From positions 1-37,591 of the forward strand of contig JAFTDW010000050.1 in NCBI GenBank assembly GCA_017454015.1: 37,591 bases of DNA, in the 5' to 3' direction. The notes beneath the pieces were generated by a model. It saw only the letters and a list, made by a program, of their open reading frames with translations. It did not search any database and was not told the origin of the DNA. This DNA comes from Bacteroidales bacterium. Its GTDB lineage: Bacteria; Bacteroidota; Bacteroidia; Bacteroidales; P3. Of this stretch, positions 14,396 through 22,890 are shown in pieces. Position numbers and translations under genes: made by a program. How positions within the stretch are numbered: position 1 is the stretch's first letter; each line of letters begins with the position of its first letter.

Positions 14396-17300
14396 CTAAC
14401 TGCGGCAGACGAGCACTTTGGCGTTCTGGCCGTCGAGGATTTCCACCTCCTGTGCCTCGGGGGCGTCAATGGTGTCGGCAAGGGTGAAGTCGGTGCAGAG
14501 TATCTCGGTGCAGATGTAATCCTTGTAGACCTCCACGGCGTGGTTCCACACACCGCCCTGGAGGGTTACCTTGATGCGGTCGGTCACGTCGAACGACTCT
14601 TTGCGAATGTTCTGTATACGGTTGACTATCTCGCGTGCCATGCCCTCGTCGCGCAGCTCGGGGGTGATGTTGATGTCGAGCGCCACGGTGACGGTGCCCT
14701 CGTTGGCAACCACCCACCCGGCAATATCCTGCGTGGCAATGGTCACGTCGTCGGGCGTGAGGGTGACGCTCTGCCCCTCCACGGTGAGCTGGCAGTCGTT
14801 GCCGGCTTCGAGGCTGCTTATCTGCTCTTGCGTGAGGGCAGCCACCGACACGGCTATGGCTTTCATTATCTTGCCGTAGCGCGGACCGAGGGTCTTGAAG
14901 TTGGGCTTGATATTCTTGACCAGCAAGTTGTTGTCGCTGCCTATAAGCTCCACCTCCTTGACATTGAGCTCGGAGCATATAAGGTGCTGCACCTTCTGGA
15001 TTTGCTGGCGCATCTCGTCGCCTGTGACAGGCAGCATGATTTTGGCCAACGGCTGACGCACGCGTATGTTGCTGCGCTTGCGCAGCGACAATCCCATGGA
15101 GCATATCTGCTGGGCCAGCTGCATGCGCTGCTCCAGAGCCTTGTCGACAAGCTGCGGATTGACCACCGGGAACGAGAGATGGTGTACCGACTGCACATTG
15201 TGGCGGTGGGTAGCCTCGTTGAGGTCGAGGAAGAGACGCTCGCTGAAGAACGGCGCTATGGGGGCCATGAGGCGGCTGAGGGTCTCCAGGCAGGTGTAGA
15301 GGGTCTGGTAGGCCGAGAGTTTGTCGTCCGACATGTCGCCTTTCCAGAAGCGGCGGCGGCAGAGACGCACGTACCAGTTGCTGAGGTAGGCGTCGACAAA
15401 CTCCTGCACGGCGCGTCCCGCGCGGGTGGGCTCGTAGTCGGAGAGTGCCGCGTCGACGGTGGCTGTGAGGGTGTTGAGCTCGGAGAGTATCCAGCGGTCT
15501 ATCTCGGGGCGCTGGGCATGCGGCACGTCGGGAGCCGAGTAGTCGAACCCGTCGATATTGGCGTAGAGGGCAAAGAAGCTGTAGGTGTTGTAGAGGGTGC
15601 CGAAAAGCTTGCGGCGCACCTCGTCGACGCCGTCGAGGTCGAACTTGAGGTTGTCCCAGGGCTGGCTGTTGGTTATCATGTACCAGCGTGTGGCGTCGGG
15701 GCCGTACTTGGCTATGGTCTCGAAGGGATCCACGGCGTTGCCGAGGCGCTTGGACATCTTGTTGCCGTTCTTGTCGAGCACCAGGCCGTTGCTCACCACG
15801 TTCTTAAAGGCCACGCTGTCGAAGCACATGGTGGCAATGGCGTGGAGGGTGTAGAACCAGCCACGCGTCTGGTCGACGCCTTCGGCGATGAAGTCGGCGG
15901 GGAACTGGCTCTCCTTGAGGTCGCCGCCCATGTAGTGTATCTGTGCGTATGGCATGGCGCCGCTGTCGAACCACACATCGATAAGGTCGGGTTCGCGGCG
16001 CATGGGCTTGCCCGAGGGGGAGCAAAGCACCACATCGTCGATATAGGGGCGATGGAGGTCGAAAGTGTCGGCGGCGTAGGGGTTGGAGGACATGAAGCCG
16101 GCCTTCACGGACTTCTCTATCTCGCCGCGCAGCTCGGCCACAGAGCCAATGCATAGCTCCTCTTTGCCGTCCTCGGTGCGCCAGATAGGCAGCGGGGTGC
16201 CCCAGTAGCGGCTGCGGCTGAGGTTCCAGTCCACAATGTTCTCAAGCCAGTTGCCGAAGCGGCCCGAGCCTGTGGCCTCGGGTTTCCAGTTGATGGTGCG
16301 GTTGAGCTCCGCCATACGCTCCTTGTAGGCCGTGGTGCGGATGAACCAGCTGTCGAGGGGATAGTAAAGCACGGGCTTGTCGGTGCGCCAGCAATGGGGG
16401 TAGCTGTGGGTGTGCTTCTCGCTGCGCAGCAACTTGCCCTGCTCCTTGAGCATCACCACAAGCTCCACGTCGAGCGATATGTCTTTGTCGCTCTTTGCGG
16501 GGTCGTAGGCGTTCTTGACGAATTTGCCTGCATACTGGGAATAGAGCTGCACGTCGACATTCTCCTTGACCCAGGCGGCGTCGAGGTCGGCGATGTTCCA
16601 GAACTTGCCGGTGCGGTCGACCATGGGGGCTTGCTTGCCGCTCTGGTCGTAGAGCAGCAGGTCGGCGATGCCGGCCTTCTTGGCCACACGGGCGTCGTCG
16701 GCGCCGAAGGTGGGGGCTATATGCACTATGCCGGTACCGTCGTCGGTGGTGACATAGTCGCCGGTGATGACGCGGAATGCCTCGTCGGCGTGCGCCGTGC
16801 GGTGCGTGCCTTCGGCACTGTTCACCACGGTGGGTTTCACCCACGGTATAAGCTGATCATAGTAGAGGCCTTCGAGACCGGCCCCCTTGCAGCGTCCCAC
16901 TATGGTGCAGTGCTGCAGACGGCTCTTCTCGGGGGGCTCGCCTTCGGTGTAGAAGTCGCCCACACGAGCCTCGGCCATCACCACGTAGCACTCGTCGCCA
17001 GTCTGCGGATGGGTGGTTTGCAGCAACACGTAGTCGATGTTGGGGCCCACGCAGAGGGCTGTGTTCGAGGGCAGTGTCCACGGTGTGGTGGTCCATGCCA
17101 CGGCATAGACCATTTCACTGCGTGAGTCGTTTTCTGGCTGCGGCAGTGTAAGCAAGCTTCCACTGCTCTTGCTGAACGAAAACGTTGGCGAAGCACCTGC
17201 CTGCAGTCCGAAGCGTCCAAACACATCGGCGGGGGCGCAGAGCTTGAACATGGCCACGCAGGTGGTGTCCTTCACGTCGCGGTAGCATCCCGGCAGGTTG

Positions 17301-17884
17301 AGCTCATGGCTCGAAAGGCCGGTGCCAGCGGCAGGGCTGAAAGGCTGTATGGTGTAGCCCTTGTAGAGCAGACCCTTGTCGTAGAGCTTCTTGAGCAGGT
17401 GCCAAAGGGTCTCTATATAATTGTTGTCGAAAGTTATGTAGGGGTGCTCGAGGTCTATCCAGTAACCCATCTGGCGAGTGAGCTCGTCCCAGAGGTCTTT
17501 GTATTTGAGCACCTCGGTGCGGCAGGCGCGGTTGTAGTCGTCCACGCTAATCTTCTTGCCAATATCCTCCTTGGTGATGCCGAGGGCTTTCTCCACGCCG
17601 AGCTCCACGGGCAGTCCGTGGGTGTCCCAGCCAGCCTTGCGCTCCACCTGGTAGCCCTTACTGGCTTTGTAGCGACAAAAGAGGTCTTTTATGGTGCGTG
17701 CCATCACATGATGGATGCCGGGCTTGCCGTTGGCCGACGGGGGGCCGTCGTAGAAGACATAGCTCGGACGCCCTTCGGCAAGTTTCTGTCCTTTGCCAAA
17801 TGCATCGGTATCCTCCCAGTACTTACGGATTTCGGTACCGATGGCAGTAAGATCAAGTTGCTTATATTCTTTGTATTTCATCAT
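14396..17884 (-). CDS. ileS: Isoleucyl-tRNA synthetase, with repeat-derived insert
   Basis: The 1162-residue product is a class I synthetase that charges tRNA-Ile. Markers are the HIGH-type site GIHH (56-59) within PPSANGKPGIHHVMA, AWTTTPWTLPSNTALCVG at the start of the editing domain (263-280), DVWFDSGAMPYAQ, and NKMSKRLGNAVDP (KMSKS loop near 709). The C-terminal half has the anticodon-binding and zinc-less extension common in Bacteroidetes. Just before the editing domain, residues 234-254 (TFSFSKSSGSLLTLPQPEND and the next Ser) are encoded by the 64-bp element also found in ccsBA, read in a different frame. This site is a surface connecting loop, so the enzyme should tolerate it. Start: two Met codons follow each other, and the upstream permease gene overlaps by 4 bp. 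Confidence 0.96.
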   Translation of the reverse strand: MMKYKEYKQLDLTAIGTEIRKYWEDTDAFGKGQKLAEGRPSYVFYDGPPSANGKPGIHHVMARTIKDLFCRYKASKGYQVERKAGWDTHGLPVELGVEKALGITKEDIGKKISVDDYNRACRTEVLKYKDLWDELTRQMGYWIDLEHPYITFDNNYIETLWHLLKKLYDKGLLYKGYTIQPFSPAAGTGLSSHELNLPGCYRDVKDTTCVAMFKLCAPADVFGRFGLQAGASPTFSFSKSSGSLLTLPQPENDSRSEMVYAVAWTTTPWTLPSNTALCVGPNIDYVLLQTTHPQTGDECYVVMAEARVGDFYTEGEPPEKSRLQHCTIVGRCKGAGLEGLYYDQLIPWVKPTVVNSAEGTHRTAHADEAFRVITGDYVTTDDGTGIVHIAPTFGADDARVAKKAGIADLLLYDQSGKQAPMVDRTGKFWNIADLDAAWVKENVDVQLYSQYAGKFVKNAYDPAKSDKDISLDVELVVMLKEQGKLLRSEKHTHSYPHCWRTDKPVLYYPLDSWFIRTTAYKERMAELNRTINWKPEATGSGRFGNWLENIVDWNLSRSRYWGTPLPIWRTEDGKEELCIGSVAELRGEIEKSVKAGFMSSNPYAADTFDLHRPYIDDVVLCSPSGKPMRREPDLIDVWFDSGAMPYAQIHYMGGDLKESQFPADFIAEGVDQTRGWFYTLHAIATMCFDSVAFKNVVSNGLVLDKNGNKMSKRLGNAVDPFETIAKYGPDATRWYMITNSQPWDNLKFDLDGVDEVRRKLFGTLYNTYSFFALYANIDGFDYSAPDVPHAQRPEIDRWILSELNTLTATVDAALSDYEPTRAGRAVQEFVDAYLSNWYVRLCRRRFWKGDMSDDKLSAYQTLYTCLETLSRLMAPIAPFFSERLFLDLNEATHRHNVQSVHHLSFPVVNPQLVDKALEQRMQLAQQICSMGLSLRKRSNIRVRQPLAKIMLPVTGDEMRQQIQKVQHLICSELNVKEVELIGSDNNLLVKNIKPNFKTLGPRYGKIMKAIAVSVAALTQEQISSLEAGNDCQLTVEGQSVTLTPDDVTIATQDIAGWVVANEGTVTVALDINITPELRDEGMAREIVNRIQNIRKESFDVTDRIKVTLQGGVWNHAVEVYKDYICTEILCTDFTLADTIDAPEAQEVEILDGQNAKVLVCRS
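17123..17186 (-). repeat. 64-bp palindromic coding repeat, copy B (in ileS)
   Basis: This is the second copy of the element at 4642-4705 (63/64 identical). Here the minus strand is read one base shifted relative to ccsBA, giving TFSFSKSSGSLLTLPQPEND. The shared CCATTTCA also occurs just outside it (17110-17117) but is separated from the element by five extra bases (CTGCG). The inner stem (GCAGTG/CACTGC around AAGC-AA-GCTT) is intact. Confidence 0.85.
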
Positions 17885-19092
17885 TTTGAATTGAACATTA
17901 TCTTCTCGCTGTTAAACATGCGTGTGAGGAGCCACACGCCTATAAAGGCATAGGCCACGTTGGCGGCCACCGTCACGAGCACAAACAACCAGCTGAGCTC
18001 GTGGGAGAATATCGCCGTCATGCACTCTATGGCGTTGTAGAACGGTATGAGGTACACCGCAGGGTTGGTGGCTGTAGCGTTTTGGAACATGGGCAGGAGA
18101 CCCGCCAGCATGATTACAAGCATGAAAGGAACCACCATGGTGCCCGCGTTCTTCATGTCCTTGGCCAGACCCGAGAGGAGGCTCAGCATCGTGGCCATGA
18201 GCAGGGCACTGGCAAGGATGACAAAGAGCAGGGCTACATAATCGGATGTCACATAGTTGAAATTCAGTATGTCGCCGGCATCGCCCGCCGGTATCATCTT
18301 GGGCAGCGAGAGGGCTATACCTATGAAACTCGATATGCCGCTAAGCAGCGAGAGCACGCTGAGACTCACTATCTTGCCCAATGCCAGTTCGCTGCGGCGC
18401 ATAGGTGTCACCAGCAGGGTGGCTATGGTGCCGCGCTCCTTCTCGCCAGCTATGGCGCTCGGAGCTATGGCCATGGTGCCGCTGAAGAGCATCATCATGA
18501 TGAGCATGGGCAGTATCTTGCTCCACACCATCGACGCTATGGCGTCGGGCGTCGCCATGTCGTACTGCGCCACCTCGTCGGTGGGGCGGTTCACGTCGAA
18601 GCGGTTGGCAAAACTCTCCTCGTAGGCGGTGAGGGCTGCCGTGAGGATGGTGTATACGCGGCTCGACGAGTTGTTGGCGCTGTTGTAGTAAACCTGCACA
18701 TTGGGGGCCGGCGTCATGCTCTGGGGGGTGTAGCAGGCCACAAGGCTGTCGAAAGCCTCCGGGAAGCGGAGCAGCACCATATTGGTGTCCTTGTCGGACA
18801 GCAGCGCCACGTCGGCGCTTATCTCGTCACCCGCGGGAGTGACGACGACATTGTCCGTCATGGCTTCGTCGATAACGGGGCCAAGCGACTCCGGCATATT
18901 CTGCACCTTGAGCACCACGGTGTCGTTCTCGCCATCGTTAACCATGCGCTCAATGCCACTGCCCATCATACTGTAGATGATGTATATCAGCAAGCCGGGC
19001 ATTATGACCGCCGAGAATATCAGCTGTTTGTCGCCGAAGAAGCGGGCAAACTCTTTCTTGATAATCGTCAAAGCATTACCTCTTGTTGTCAT
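17881..19092 (-). CDS. natB: ABC-2 type transporter permease (NatB-like)
   Basis: The 403-residue product has one N-terminal transmembrane helix (LIFSAVIMPGLLIYIIYSMM, about 24-43). A large extracytoplasmic domain follows (about 45-185), then five or six helices to the C terminus. The loop GEKERGTIATLLVTPMRRSELALGK is the signature of NatB/ABC-2 exporters, between the first two C-terminal helices. With the ATPase encoded just upstream (4-bp overlap) it should form an exporter. NatAB of Bacillus exports sodium, but the substrate here is not known. The stop overlaps the ileS start by 4 bp, so these three genes are translationally linked. Confidence 0.88.
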   Translation of the reverse strand: MTTRGNALTIIKKEFARFFGDKQLIFSAVIMPGLLIYIIYSMMGSGIERMVNDGENDTVVLKVQNMPESLGPVIDEAMTDNVVVTPAGDEISADVALLSDKDTNMVLLRFPEAFDSLVACYTPQSMTPAPNVQVYYNSANNSSSRVYTILTAALTAYEESFANRFDVNRPTDEVAQYDMATPDAIASMVWSKILPMLIMMMLFSGTMAIAPSAIAGEKERGTIATLLVTPMRRSELALGKIVSLSVLSLLSGISSFIGIALSLPKMIPAGDAGDILNFNYVTSDYVALLFVILASALLMATMLSLLSGLAKDMKNAGTMVVPFMLVIMLAGLLPMFQNATATNPAVYLIPFYNAIECMTAIFSHELSWLFVLVTVAANVAYAFIGVWLLTRMFNSEKIMFNSK

Positions 19093-19865
19093 TCCTCACC
19101 TCCTTTGCACTCTTTGTACAGGTTGAAAAAGCGGTCTTCGATAGTGTCGCCGCCGCACACCTCGGCCAATGTGCCGCAGAGTTTCATCTGCCCGTCGATG
19201 ATGATGCCCACGCGGTCGCACAGGCGCTCGACGAGCGAGAAGATATGGGTGGAGAGTATAATGGTCTTGCCCATGGAGCGCAGCTCCTGCAGGTAGTCGG
19301 TAACCACGCGGGCGGTGAGCACGTCGAGGCCGTTGGTGGGCTCGTCGAAGATTATTATGTCGGGGTCGTGCACCAGGGGAATCACTATACTGAGTTTCTG
19401 CTTCATGCCGGTGCTGAGGTTGGCCACCTTGGTCTCGGCGTAGCGGTCTATGCCGAAACGCTCAAACATCTGGGCCTTGCGCTGGCGCGACACCTGTTCG
19501 TCCACACCATGGAGCCGGCTGAAAAAGTCGTAGAGGTAGCTGGGGGTGAAGAAATCCTCCAGCTTGAGCTCCGAGGTGAGAAAGCCTATCTTGGCACGCA
19601 CGCCTGCGGGGTCGGATATGACACTGCAGCCGCCCAGCACGGCATCGCCCTCATCGGGATGTATGAGGGTCGAGAGCATGCGCAGCGTGGTGGTCTTGCC
19701 AGCCCCGTTGGGGCCCAGCAACCCGAAAATCTCACCGGCGTAGGCGGAGAACGTGAGACCGTCCACGGCCACCCGTTTCTTGAGAGTGGTATGCTCTATC
19801 TTCTGTTGTTTGCGCGAGAGCTGGAACGTTTTGCGCAGACCTTCGGCGCGTACTATCTCTTCCAT
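19089..19865 (-). CDS. natA: ABC transporter ATP-binding protein (NatA-like)
   Basis: The 258-residue product has the full set of ABC ATPase motifs: Walker A GPNGAGKTT (51-59), the signature LSTGMKQKLS, Walker B DIIIFDEPTNGLD, and the switch His in IILSTHIF. It pairs with the NatB-like permease. It is the first gene of the natA-natB-ileS-M20-purA series. A good -7 promoter box lies about 80 bp upstream. Confidence 0.92.
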   Translation of the reverse strand: MEEIVRAEGLRKTFQLSRKQQKIEHTTLKKRVAVDGLTFSAYAGEIFGLLGPNGAGKTTTLRMLSTLIHPDEGDAVLGGCSVISDPAGVRAKIGFLTSELKLEDFFTPSYLYDFFSRLHGVDEQVSRQRKAQMFERFGIDRYAETKVANLSTGMKQKLSIVIPLVHDPDIIIFDEPTNGLDVLTARVVTDYLQELRSMGKTIILSTHIFSLVERLCDRVGIIIDGQMKLCGTLAEVCGGDTIEDRFFNLYKECKGGEE

Positions 19866-19943
19866 TTATTGCACTAATGATTAGACTATTATAGGCATCA
19901 AAATCTTTGCGATGCGGCAAATAGTCTTCGTTGTTTTCGGTTG

Positions 19944-19977
19944 CAAAGATACGATTTTTTCTCCACTTATTTATAAA
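19944..19977 (-). promoter_or_regulatory. Promoter of the natAB-ileS operon
   Basis: The minus strand carries TATCTTTG at 19944-19951, an exact match to the Bacteroidetes -7 box. A weaker -33 element, TTTA, lies 22 bp upstream (19974-19977). The predicted leader is about 70 nt long. Confidence 0.6.
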
Positions 19978-20055
19978 AAAATAAACATGGTTTCATATGT
20001 ATAATAAAAAAACTGTTCCGCCGTTTTCGGTAGGCAAGGGCATAATAGCGATACA

Positions 20056-21225
20056 ATGACGGAAGCCTCTTCTTATCGTCCACGCAACCCAGGTCACGAC
20101 TACTACGGCAGGGGCGTCTATCTTGTCACCTTAGTGGTGAGCGGACGCCGTCCGCTGTTGTCGCAACTGGTTTCACCACCACTCGCCACAAAACCGCTCC
20201 AAAGCGGCCCTCTCGTCCTCACCCCTCTTGGCGAAGCCGTGCACCAAGCTTGGCTTCAGACTCCGGCACTTCAGGCCAAACACGGCAACCACGTGGCCGT
20301 ACACGCCTGCATCTGTATGCCCGACCACTTCCACGGTGTCATTGAGGTGAAGGAGCCCATGTCATGGAGCCTCGGCACCATAATACAGTCCTTCAAGTCT
20401 GCCTGTACCAGCCGCTTGCACGAGTTGCAAGGCCTGCCCAATGCCAGCTATCGACCATTAATGGTCGATTGCCAAAACCCCAACACCCCATCGTGGCTCC
20501 GCGAGAAAGCCGCCCACCACCACACCGAAGGCTCCCTGTTGAGCGTGCTTTCCAAGAAGCAGCGGCAGGAATACTACGCCATGGCGGGGCAACAGAAAAG
20601 CCCGCTCTTTGATGACAACTACGACGACACCGTATGCCTCGACGAGCGACACCGCGAAGCAATGATAGCCTATGTCCACGACAACCCTCGCCGAGCCCTG
20701 CTGCGACGGATGCTGCCCGATGTGATGCGACGCAGCCTCCACGTGACCATTGGCAACCGCAGCTATGGCACCTTTGGAAACCTCTTCCTGCTCCGATGGG
20801 CCAACAAGGTGCAGGTGCAGTGCCACCGGCGCCATCCTGCCACAGGAGAGCCCTACGAAAGCACCGCCGAATACACCCACCAACACACCCATTGGCTGGC
20901 TGCCATCCTTGGCGGGCAAACGGTGATAGTAACCCCGGGCATCTCACGCGGCGAGCAGATGATAAAGAACGAATGCATTGAGAATGGGTACCCGCTCATC
21001 CACCTGCAGAAAGAGCCCATAGGTCCCTATTGGAAACCTGAGCTCCGACGCTTCGAGGCCTGTGCCAACGGCAGCCTCCTCATCCTCGCCCCGTGGAACC
21101 TCGACGAGATGGGCAACGTGGCCGGAGTCCCTTCCGACAGCGACTACAGCCGATTCCACAATCTCAACACCCTCGCCACCGAGATATGCACCTTCTCCGG
21201 CGAAGCGAAAATAATAAAACAATAA
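20056..21225 (+). CDS. REP-associated (HUH, Y1-type) transposase-like protein with C-terminal SLOG-like domain
   Basis: The product has 389 residues. It opens with RNPGHDYYGRGVYLVTLVVS. The HUH metal motif follows in CICMPDHFHGVIEVKEPMS (His91, His93), and DERHREAMIAYVHDNPRRAL (about 195-215) is the usual end of the RAYT/Y1 domain. The helix after HUH (SLGTIIQSFKSACTSRL, about 105-121), where I would expect the catalytic tyrosine, has none (F113, C117), so activity is uncertain. Residues about 285-389 form a second domain: VIVTPGISRGEQMIKNEC, YPLIHLQKEP, then ANGSLLILAPW. It has the alternating strand/helix pattern of DprA/SLOG nucleotide-binding folds. RAYTs move or maintain REP hairpins, and hairpin elements of that type occur at three sites in this window. 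It is longer than a typical RAYT and may be domesticated. Confidence 0.8.
   Translation: MTEASSYRPRNPGHDYYGRGVYLVTLVVSGRRPLLSQLVSPPLATKPLQSGPLVLTPLGEAVHQAWLQTPALQAKHGNHVAVHACICMPDHFHGVIEVKEPMSWSLGTIIQSFKSACTSRLHELQGLPNASYRPLMVDCQNPNTPSWLREKAAHHHTEGSLLSVLSKKQRQEYYAMAGQQKSPLFDDNYDDTVCLDERHREAMIAYVHDNPRRALLRRMLPDVMRRSLHVTIGNRSYGTFGNLFLLRWANKVQVQCHRRHPATGEPYESTAEYTHQHTHWLAAILGGQTVIVTPGISRGEQMIKNECIENGYPLIHLQKEPIGPYWKPELRRFEACANGSLLILAPWNLDEMGNVAGVPSDSDYSRFHNLNTLATEICTFSGEAKIIKQ
20450..20469. repeat. 20-bp perfect palindrome inside the transposase-like gene
   Basis: The sequence ATCGACCATT followed by its exact reverse complement AATGGTCGAT spans 20 bases with no loop. It encodes part of YRPLMVDC in the linker after the HUH domain, next to the only tyrosine in that part of the protein. 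A perfect palindrome of this length is unlikely by chance in a window of this size. It could be a binding site for the protein itself or the scar of a palindrome insertion. Confidence 0.6.
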
Positions 21226-21257
21226 GGGGAACCTTCAGGTTTATAGAGCCCAACAAC

Positions 21258-21290
21258 AAAAAAGACACACCATTTCGATGTGTCTTTTTT
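21258..21290. terminator. Bidirectional terminator between the transposase-like gene and tRNA-fMet
   Basis: The arms AAAAAAGACACA (21258-21269) and TGTGTCTTTTTT (21279-21290) pair perfectly over 12 bp around a 9-nt loop. They give a U-run on either strand. It ends the plus-strand gene at 21225 and the minus-strand tRNA at 21294. A small hairpin AACCT-TC-AGGTT lies just before it at 21230-21241. Confidence 0.85.
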
Positions 21291-21293
21291 AGG

Positions 21294-21365
<72 letters not shown>

Positions 21366-21415
21366 CTCTCGGATTTCACTAACGATTATACGCATATCGC
21401 CCTTGAAATCGTTTG

Positions 21416-21447
21416 CAAAGATACGATTTTTTTCCCACACCACCAAA
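21416..21447 (-). promoter_or_regulatory. Promoter of tRNA-fMet
   Basis: The minus strand has TTTG (21444-21447), 20 bp, then TATCTTTG (21416-21423). This fits the Bacteroidetes sigma-ABfr consensus (TTTG-N19-21-TAnnTTTG) exactly. It is about 50 bp upstream of the tRNA 5' end. Confidence 0.8.
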
Positions 21448-21471
21448 CAAAAAATATCAACAGACTATATC

Positions 21472-22077
21472 TTACTGGTTGTCACTACCATAGCAACCAC
21501 CTTTCTCGTAGAAATGCATCTCGGTGAGATACTTGTATACTGGCGGAGTGACCAAATATTGCACCGACTTGCCCTCGGATATCATGTTTCGTATATAACT
21601 TGATGATATATCGATAATTGGGACATCAATCATCTCGACATTGGGGTGCTGAAGCCATTCTCCTCCGTCGTGACCTTGACGTGGATAGACATAAATCTTG
21701 TGGTTGTCGACAATATATTGGTAGTTGCGCCAGCGGTCGAAGGTTGTGAGGTTGTCGGAGCCCATGATGAGGCAGAACTCACGGTCGGGATACTTCTCAT
21801 GGAGTGTGGCGAGGGTTAGACAGGTGTAGCTCGGCACCGGCAGGTGCAGCTCAACATCGCAGGCACGCAACTTGTAGTTGTCGTCGACAGCCTCCCTCAG
21901 CATTGCCATACGGTGATAGTCGGCAAGCAGCGTCCCCCGCTGTTTCAGTGGATTGTGGGGCGACACAACAAGCCACACCTCCTCCATATCGGTGAGTTGA
22001 AGCATGGTATTGGCAATTATCAGATGCCCTACGTGCACTGGATTGAACGAGCCGAAGAATAGCCCTACCTTCTTCAT
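21472..22077 (-). CDS. nadD: Nicotinate-nucleotide adenylyltransferase
   Basis: The 201-residue product begins MKKVGLFFGSFNPVHVGH. This is the nucleotidyltransferase motif (GSFNPxHxGH, residues 9-18). The second family motif occurs as ISSSYIRNMISEG near residue 160. MGSDNLTTFDRWRNYQYI is typical of NadD. It adenylates nicotinate mononucleotide with ATP in NAD synthesis. The length is standard. It follows a secreted hypothetical gene by 46 bp on the same strand. Confidence 0.96.
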   Translation of the reverse strand: MKKVGLFFGSFNPVHVGHLIIANTMLQLTDMEEVWLVVSPHNPLKQRGTLLADYHRMAMLREAVDDNYKLRACDVELHLPVPSYTCLTLATLHEKYPDREFCLIMGSDNLTTFDRWRNYQYIVDNHKIYVYPRQGHDGGEWLQHPNVEMIDVPIIDISSSYIRNMISEGKSVQYLVTPPVYKYLTEMHFYEKGGCYGSDNQ

Positions 22078-22123
22078 GATTCTCTAAAACAGAGAGGGAA
22101 TGAATAACGATGACAGGAAAATC

Positions 22124-22720
22124 CTAATAGTATTTGTAGCGGCTGATGATGCCTATATGGCGCAGACGGCTGCCTTTGAAGGTGTATATCTGCCCCACTT
22201 CACCGGCACCGCTGATGACTTTGAGCACGTTGATGTCGCTGGTGTACGACTTGGGGAACTTGTTGAATATCACACCAAACACCTCCTGTTTGTTCATACC
22301 CACATGGACACCGTTTTCCAATACTATCTCAGCATCGGTTATTTTGCCGCCAAGCATCTCCACTTTCCCCGTGGCTATGGCGCGGTAGACGTCGAGGTAG
22401 CTGCCGTCGAGACGTTTCAGGGTGTTGACACTCACCGACATGGAATCGTAGAACGGCTTGTAGCCCGACTCACGGTACCATTGCAGCTGGGTCTGTGTGA
22501 TGTACTGCTCCACATTCTCGTGCTTGCCGATGGGATAAATCACCTGGTCGGCAAGCGAGAAAACTATCATGGTATCGGCAATGACCTTGATATCCTTAAC
22601 CATATACTCTGGACGAGCATAGGTCATCATACGCATAGCCTTGGCACGCGAACTCACCTGCTGGGCACCGGCCACATAAAGGCTGCAGAGCAGTATGGCA
22701 AAAAAAGCAAGTCTCTTCAT
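22124..22720 (-). CDS. Secreted hypothetical protein next to nadD
   Basis: The 198-residue product has a signal peptide (about 1-19, ending YVAGAQ) and no transmembrane helix after it. The mature part contains mixed strands and helices (for example DIKVIADTMIVFSLADQVIY and NGVHVGMNKQEVFGVIFNKFPK). I recognise no domain with confidence. The pattern 'GVxxGMxKxEVFxxxF' resembles periplasmic proteins with an SmpA/BamE-like turn, but that is a guess. It probably shares a transcript with nadD. Confidence 0.7.
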   Translation of the reverse strand: MKRLAFFAILLCSLYVAGAQQVSSRAKAMRMMTYARPEYMVKDIKVIADTMIVFSLADQVIYPIGKHENVEQYITQTQLQWYRESGYKPFYDSMSVSVNTLKRLDGSYLDVYRAIATGKVEMLGGKITDAEIVLENGVHVGMNKQEVFGVIFNKFPKSYTSDINVLKVISGAGEVGQIYTFKGSRLRHIGIISRYKYY

Positions 22721-22757
22721 AGGTAGCTATAGTATCAAAACAATTTTGACATTGTAT

Positions 22758-22822
22758 ATAACGCCTGTTTGCGAAAAATATTATTGCGACACGGAAAAAT
22801 TATTTTTCCACCACGGCGTTAT
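22758..22822. promoter_or_regulatory. Nested inverted repeats in a divergent intergenic region
   Basis: ATAACGCC (22758-22765) and GGCGTTAT (22815-22822) are perfect inverted copies. Between them GGAAAAA-TTA-TTTTTCC (22793-22809) forms a second hairpin. The unit sits between two divergent genes (minus-strand start at 22720, plus-strand start at 22891), where promoters for both must lie. It may be an operator pair or a small hairpin element. No clear -7/-33 pair is visible to me here. Confidence 0.4.
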
Positions 22823-22890
22823 TTTTTCATGGAGACACTATCCATACCATTCTCGCCGATACTGTCAACACAAGAAACCCCTGCCTCCCG

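Noticed and set aside
14540-16156. Long plus-strand open frame (538 codons) opposite ileS, and similar long frames opposite batD, purA, the C69 gene and others
   Set aside because: These are mirror frames of GC-rich coding sequence; the translations are His/Val/Gly-rich without motifs, while the opposite strand carries clear conserved genes.
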